From Alitta virens (lineage: Eukaryota > Annelida > Polychaeta > Phyllodocida > Nereididae): a stretch of 64,000 bases of DNA. Within the stretch, counting starts at the first letter, position 1; every line of letters begins with the position of its first letter. The notes under the pieces are model-generated. The model saw only the letters and a list, made by a program, of their open reading frames with translations, was not told where the DNA came from and did not search any database. A program made the translations under genes and the position numbers. Shown one piece after another: positions 60,074 to 64,000 of this stretch. The stretch is from positions 900,315-964,314 of the forward strand of contig OW028582.1 in the NCBI GenBank assembly GCA_932294295.1. The letters are read 5' to 3'.

Positions 60074-60392
60074 AGGTCTGCCTCTGGGTGTATGTACTAG
60101 GACAACACTTATTTAAAAAAAACATCGTGGATGTGGCATAGAAAAGAAAGTTGATGCAGTTAGAATGACTGTTCCATATTTGGAATTATCTCACATTTCT
60201 GATAATAATTTGTTTAAACTAATGTAGTCTACATTCATCAATGATGGCTTTGGTAATCAGAGCAATAGGCTTCTTTAATCCAAGCACTGGTGAGCAGAAA
60301 TCATTCCTGAAGCAGGGCAGTAAACTTACTTATCCATATTATAGAAGTGTTATATAAGTGTTGTCCTAGTACATACACCCAGAGGCAGACCT
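60074..60392. repeat. 39-bp perfect inverted repeat at a retroelement 5' junction
   Basis: 60,074-60,112 (AGGTCTGCCTCTGGGTGTAT...) is the exact reverse complement of 60,354-60,392. The first copy is unit-E host DNA. The second sits at the 5' junction of the inserted fragment that follows. Confidence 0.93.
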
Positions 60393-60650
60393 TCTTTTAT
60401 GTACTTATATATATATATATTATTTCGCCTTAATACTGAATGTTTAAGAGCAGGACTCTGTCCAGAAAACATCAAATTGTGGCAACTGGGACCTTAAATG
60501 TTAAGCTGTATATTATGTATAAAATAATGAGAACTTGTACATCAGATTTTTGTAGATGTAGTTTTAGATAGACGTAGTGAGTAGATATGTGACATATGTA
60601 TCTTTTCTGATATGAAAAAGTGTCAAATAAAAGCTATATATATTATATTT
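60353..60650 (+). mobile_element. Retroelement 3' fragment in unit E
   Basis: D reads straight through (ATCCATATTATATTTATT near 49,923). E has about 300 bases inserted. From about 60,400 it matches the reverse complement of 42,048-42,280: AGGACTCTGTCCAGAAAACA, GAGAACTTGTACATCAG and ending GTGTCAAATAAAAGCTATAT. The first 39 bases are an inverted copy of host DNA lying 241 bases upstream. Confidence 0.85.
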
Positions 60651-63600
60651 ATTTATTTATAGTTTCAAAATGTGAGACCAATGTCAGTAAAAATAAAACA
60701 ATTTTAATAGCAATTACTTTACAAGAAATATCCGCAATATATTTGTAATAATTATTCAAAACTGTGCAGAAATACATTGTAAAAAAAAACAATTCAACTT
60801 AAACTTATACAAACATCACTGATATCGGTGGAACTCAGTTGTATGGAATTTTGTAAGCGTCAAAGATTTAGAAAATGTCTACCATGCAGTTCATCTGCAG
60901 TTACATTAGATGGGAGAGTCTATCACCCTGGGGAGAGATGGCTTAATAGGTCTCATTCAAACACAAACCCATCTTTCTAGGAGTCAGATTGGCTCTGTGG
61001 GGCTAATCCTCTTTGAGTCCACACCGGATGTGACTCCTCAGATCAACCCAGAAATTGTGTGAATCAATGGAACAAATTCCCAATTCCCTGAGGAGGACCT
61101 CTGTTTTTTGTAAAGAAAAGAAAGTGTCTGACACAAGATTGAATATCAACTACGTCTCTTGTTGACTGTATTGAGAGAAAATATTGCCTCTAGAAAGATG
61201 TCCTGAGTGAAGTTAGCTTGTGTTGGAAATGGAGGAACATCTTTTGGCATTGGAAGTGGTTCGTGTGTTTGTCTGTCTAACTGTCTTTCTGACTAGCTGT
61301 CTGTATGTATGTCTGCTTGCAACCCTCACTCTGGTGTTGGTTTTAAATAAATAGGCTTAACTTATCAAAGCTTCCCAAAACTGGAATTCTCATGACAAAA
61401 GAGCTCAAATATATCCATTCATGCTTTCGCAATGACTTTACAAACTGAACCAAATCACTGAAGTTATTAACAGTAAAACTGTATTACAATGAGCCCATTT
61501 GTGACAGAAGTCTGGTTGAGTAACGAGACTGGTGTTTTCGCTCATGCAAACTTTGTCTGTTTTTTAAATGACAAAAGCCTGTTATGACAAGCACTTTCAT
61601 ATATTCCCAAATAGTTGATTATAATCTAGTCCATTTAGTGAGATCACCCTGATGTGGCACTAATTAAAAACTGTTCAATATGAAAAATAATTTTTCTTGA
61701 CCATTCTTTGAAAGCAGATAAACATTTTTGAAGCTTCCACTGTATTACTTCTTCTGCAGAGCCCCTGTCTAGCTACGATGCTACACAACCCTCTATTAGC
61801 TTCAGCCTCTGGATTCTCATTTGAAGCGAATTATGCAAGCCAAGCCAATATAGATAAAAGGGCAATGCAGGTTGTTATGCTTCCTATGGCCGACATATTG
61901 CATTTTATGTCCACTTAAATCATCCAAAATTGGAGGCCTGTGAGACTTTCCTCATTAATATGGGATTTTGTTGTATCACACAAAGAGGTATGGCATAACT
62001 ATGATGTTTCTGTTGAGAATCAGAAAGAAATTATGCCAGATAAAGAGTATGGTAATTAGTTTCTAACTGTTGCCAAAATGAGGTTTGATACAAAGAGGGT
62101 CATTTTGTACAATTAATATAACTGTTGCCCTAATAAGGTCTCCCCCCTCTAGCAAATAAAATGAACCTGTAACATAAAGAAAGCACCTAATATGTGTCAA
62201 AATATGTCATTCCCATTTCAGGAAAGTGTCATTAAGCCATTGAAAGTTAACCTGTGAATATTTTAGCATATTGCAAATTAATCAAAATACATGAAGTCTT
62301 TGTCAACATATTCACTCATACTTTAACTCATAGTATGGTGAAATAGCAAGTGAATATACGACAAGACAAAAAGCAAGAGAATGAACAAGAGAATAAACAG
62401 GACATAAACGTGTGCCTATGGTGAAGTCAGAGAAGTAACCAGTGCCCCCGGACAACACACTGACCACTAGTGATCGCCACTGACCACTGTTGCCATGTAG
62501 GGAAAATGGCTTTTCTTTTTTCCCTGCTAGTTCTATATCACCCAGTGCTTCAGGCATATCTCATACTCCCCATGGTGAGTAAGATGAGGTCTGTTACTCA
62601 CAAAAATAATGCCTTTGAACAAATACTTTTATTGCTTGACTGGAGGTGCCTCTTTCTCATCTATTTCTATAATTGAGGTTTATCTACTAGGAATTCTAAG
62701 TACTCTAACAATTGTTTGTTGTTTTTTTACCACTTTTTAAAGCAGGTTTCATAATATTGACTTTGATCTAATATGATGGCCATTTTATTCTTGTCAATTA
62801 CCGCCAATTTCATTGACTATATCATGTGAAGACAGGTCTCCCATTGTCTGTATATCAATGGGAGTCCTGGATTCAAACCAAAGTTGTTGAAACAACACAT
62901 ATTTTGAAAATTAATTATAATAGGCCTTCGGGGTTATGCTGCGAGTCTTGAACCCATGTTCATTACATATAATGCGATACTTGCTTTAAAATTTGTTACA
63001 AGTCCATTCTCACTAATTATGGGTGCTATATACATTGGACGTTATATAACATATACAATGTAGTAACATGCATTTTCATATATCCACACAGAACCAGTCC
63101 ATGCTGTGGCAAATGCAAGCCCCAAACCCCAGAGATTTTTTGTGATGGGGTTTTTTTTTATTGTTTCTTGCAGGAGTTGTGTGTAACAATGTCTTTGGTC
63201 CCAATACAGCAAAACCTCACAACATTAAGACAACCCTTGGTGCAAACTTTACTGCAATGTAGCCTACATGAAACAATATGAAATTAATAAGACACCATTA
63301 CCTGTGAAAGAATTAAAAGTTATAATTGGCTTACGTAGAAGTAATTTTTCAAACTTTCATCCCAATTAGGTAGATTTATCTTGATTTAATGACTTGTAAA
63401 AACACATATAATTTTGATAATTACACTCACGAAGCTTTCATGAATCAAACATGTATTTTACGTGTAATTTTACTGTCAGGTATCAAAGTACCAACCTTTC
63501 GAAACAGTACGTCTGGAGCCAGACATTTTGATGGAGTGTATTTCGGTGAGAAAGTTACAGGAAAAACAATAAGTGCTACATTACATGCAATCTAATAGCC

Positions 63601-64000
63601 ATGAACTAAAATAACGCTGATAAACAAACTAGGTCATGACATCGCTGTTACATGAAATTGAATTGTCATAAATTTACAAACCAATTAGGCAGACCAGCTC
63701 AAGATTCAACCTTTCTCAACTCATTATGGAGTGTGTAGTCTTTCAACCATATTTCAAGCTCACGATATAATATTCTCTGATCAGCTGGTGTGAACGAATC
63801 AGAATGCTTCATTGTTATCCAGCATGGGTGTATGTTGTTCGGCAGCAGAGCATATTGGATGTTGCTAGGTATGATGAGCGACATATTTGGTCGAGGAAAA
63901 TTAGGACCAAAGAAAACATATTCTCAAATTTATAAGAAATCAATATAGATTCACTGGACAATATTATCTGAACTACCTATGGTAAACTCAATTGCTTTGC

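Larger units (their letters stand above)
57240..64000. repeat. Triplicated segment, unit E (cut by window end)
   Basis: Third copy, collinear with C and D apart from its own insertions at 58,160-58,332, 58,539-59,546 and 60,353-60,650. It runs to the window edge, reaching the homologue of about 44,500 in C and 55,350 in D. No gene recognised outside the LINE relic. Confidence 0.92.

Overview
The window looks like AT-rich invertebrate nuclear DNA, probably from a lophotrochozoan (mollusc, annelid or similar). The evidence is an intronless peptide-type GPCR, tRNA-derived SINEs, CR1/Jockey-type LINE pieces, MITE-like palindromes, large diverged segmental duplications and almost no long ORFs. There are no bacterial operons, ribosome-binding sites, CRISPR arrays or rRNA genes. 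The phylum is an inference and was not tested.

Layout. (1) 1-14,180 (copy A) and 16,998-27,045 (copy B) are two direct copies of one segment. The core is nearly identical, the edges are more diverged, and A carries several segments absent from B. No convincing gene lies in either copy. (2) 14,181-16,997 separates them, with a TGACGTCA-rich patch and an 11-bp minisatellite. (3) 27,046-31,809 is SINE-bearing and then apparently low-repeat DNA upstream of the gene. (4) 31,810-32,937 is the only convincing host gene, a 375-residue rhodopsin-class receptor resembling invertebrate FMRFamide-type peptide receptors. Its DRY and NPxxY motifs are altered. (5) 32,938-39,050 is downstream sequence with inverted repeats, two copies of a palindromic MITE, a 254-bp tandem duplication and tRNA-derived SINEs. 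(6) 39,050-64,000 is a direct triplication: unit C about 39,050-47,220, D about 47,220-57,240, and E about 57,240 to the window end. Each unit carries its own insertions, which the other units date and delimit as empty sites.

Insertions in the triplication include a 5'-truncated LINE in D with an uninterrupted reverse-transcriptase frame and a 6-bp target-site duplication. E has a LINE C-terminal relic with an ATCTAAA-type tail. Related 3' fragments of another retroelement lie in C (minus) and E (plus). Two larger candidate DNA elements, in C and D, both carry ATCCC-containing inverted repeats and internal TGACGTCA and CCAAT motifs.

The genes do not form a pathway. The window is best read as one receptor gene flanked on both sides by unstable, duplicated, transposon-rich DNA. 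Repeat boundaries were judged by eye and are approximate unless a target-site duplication is given.
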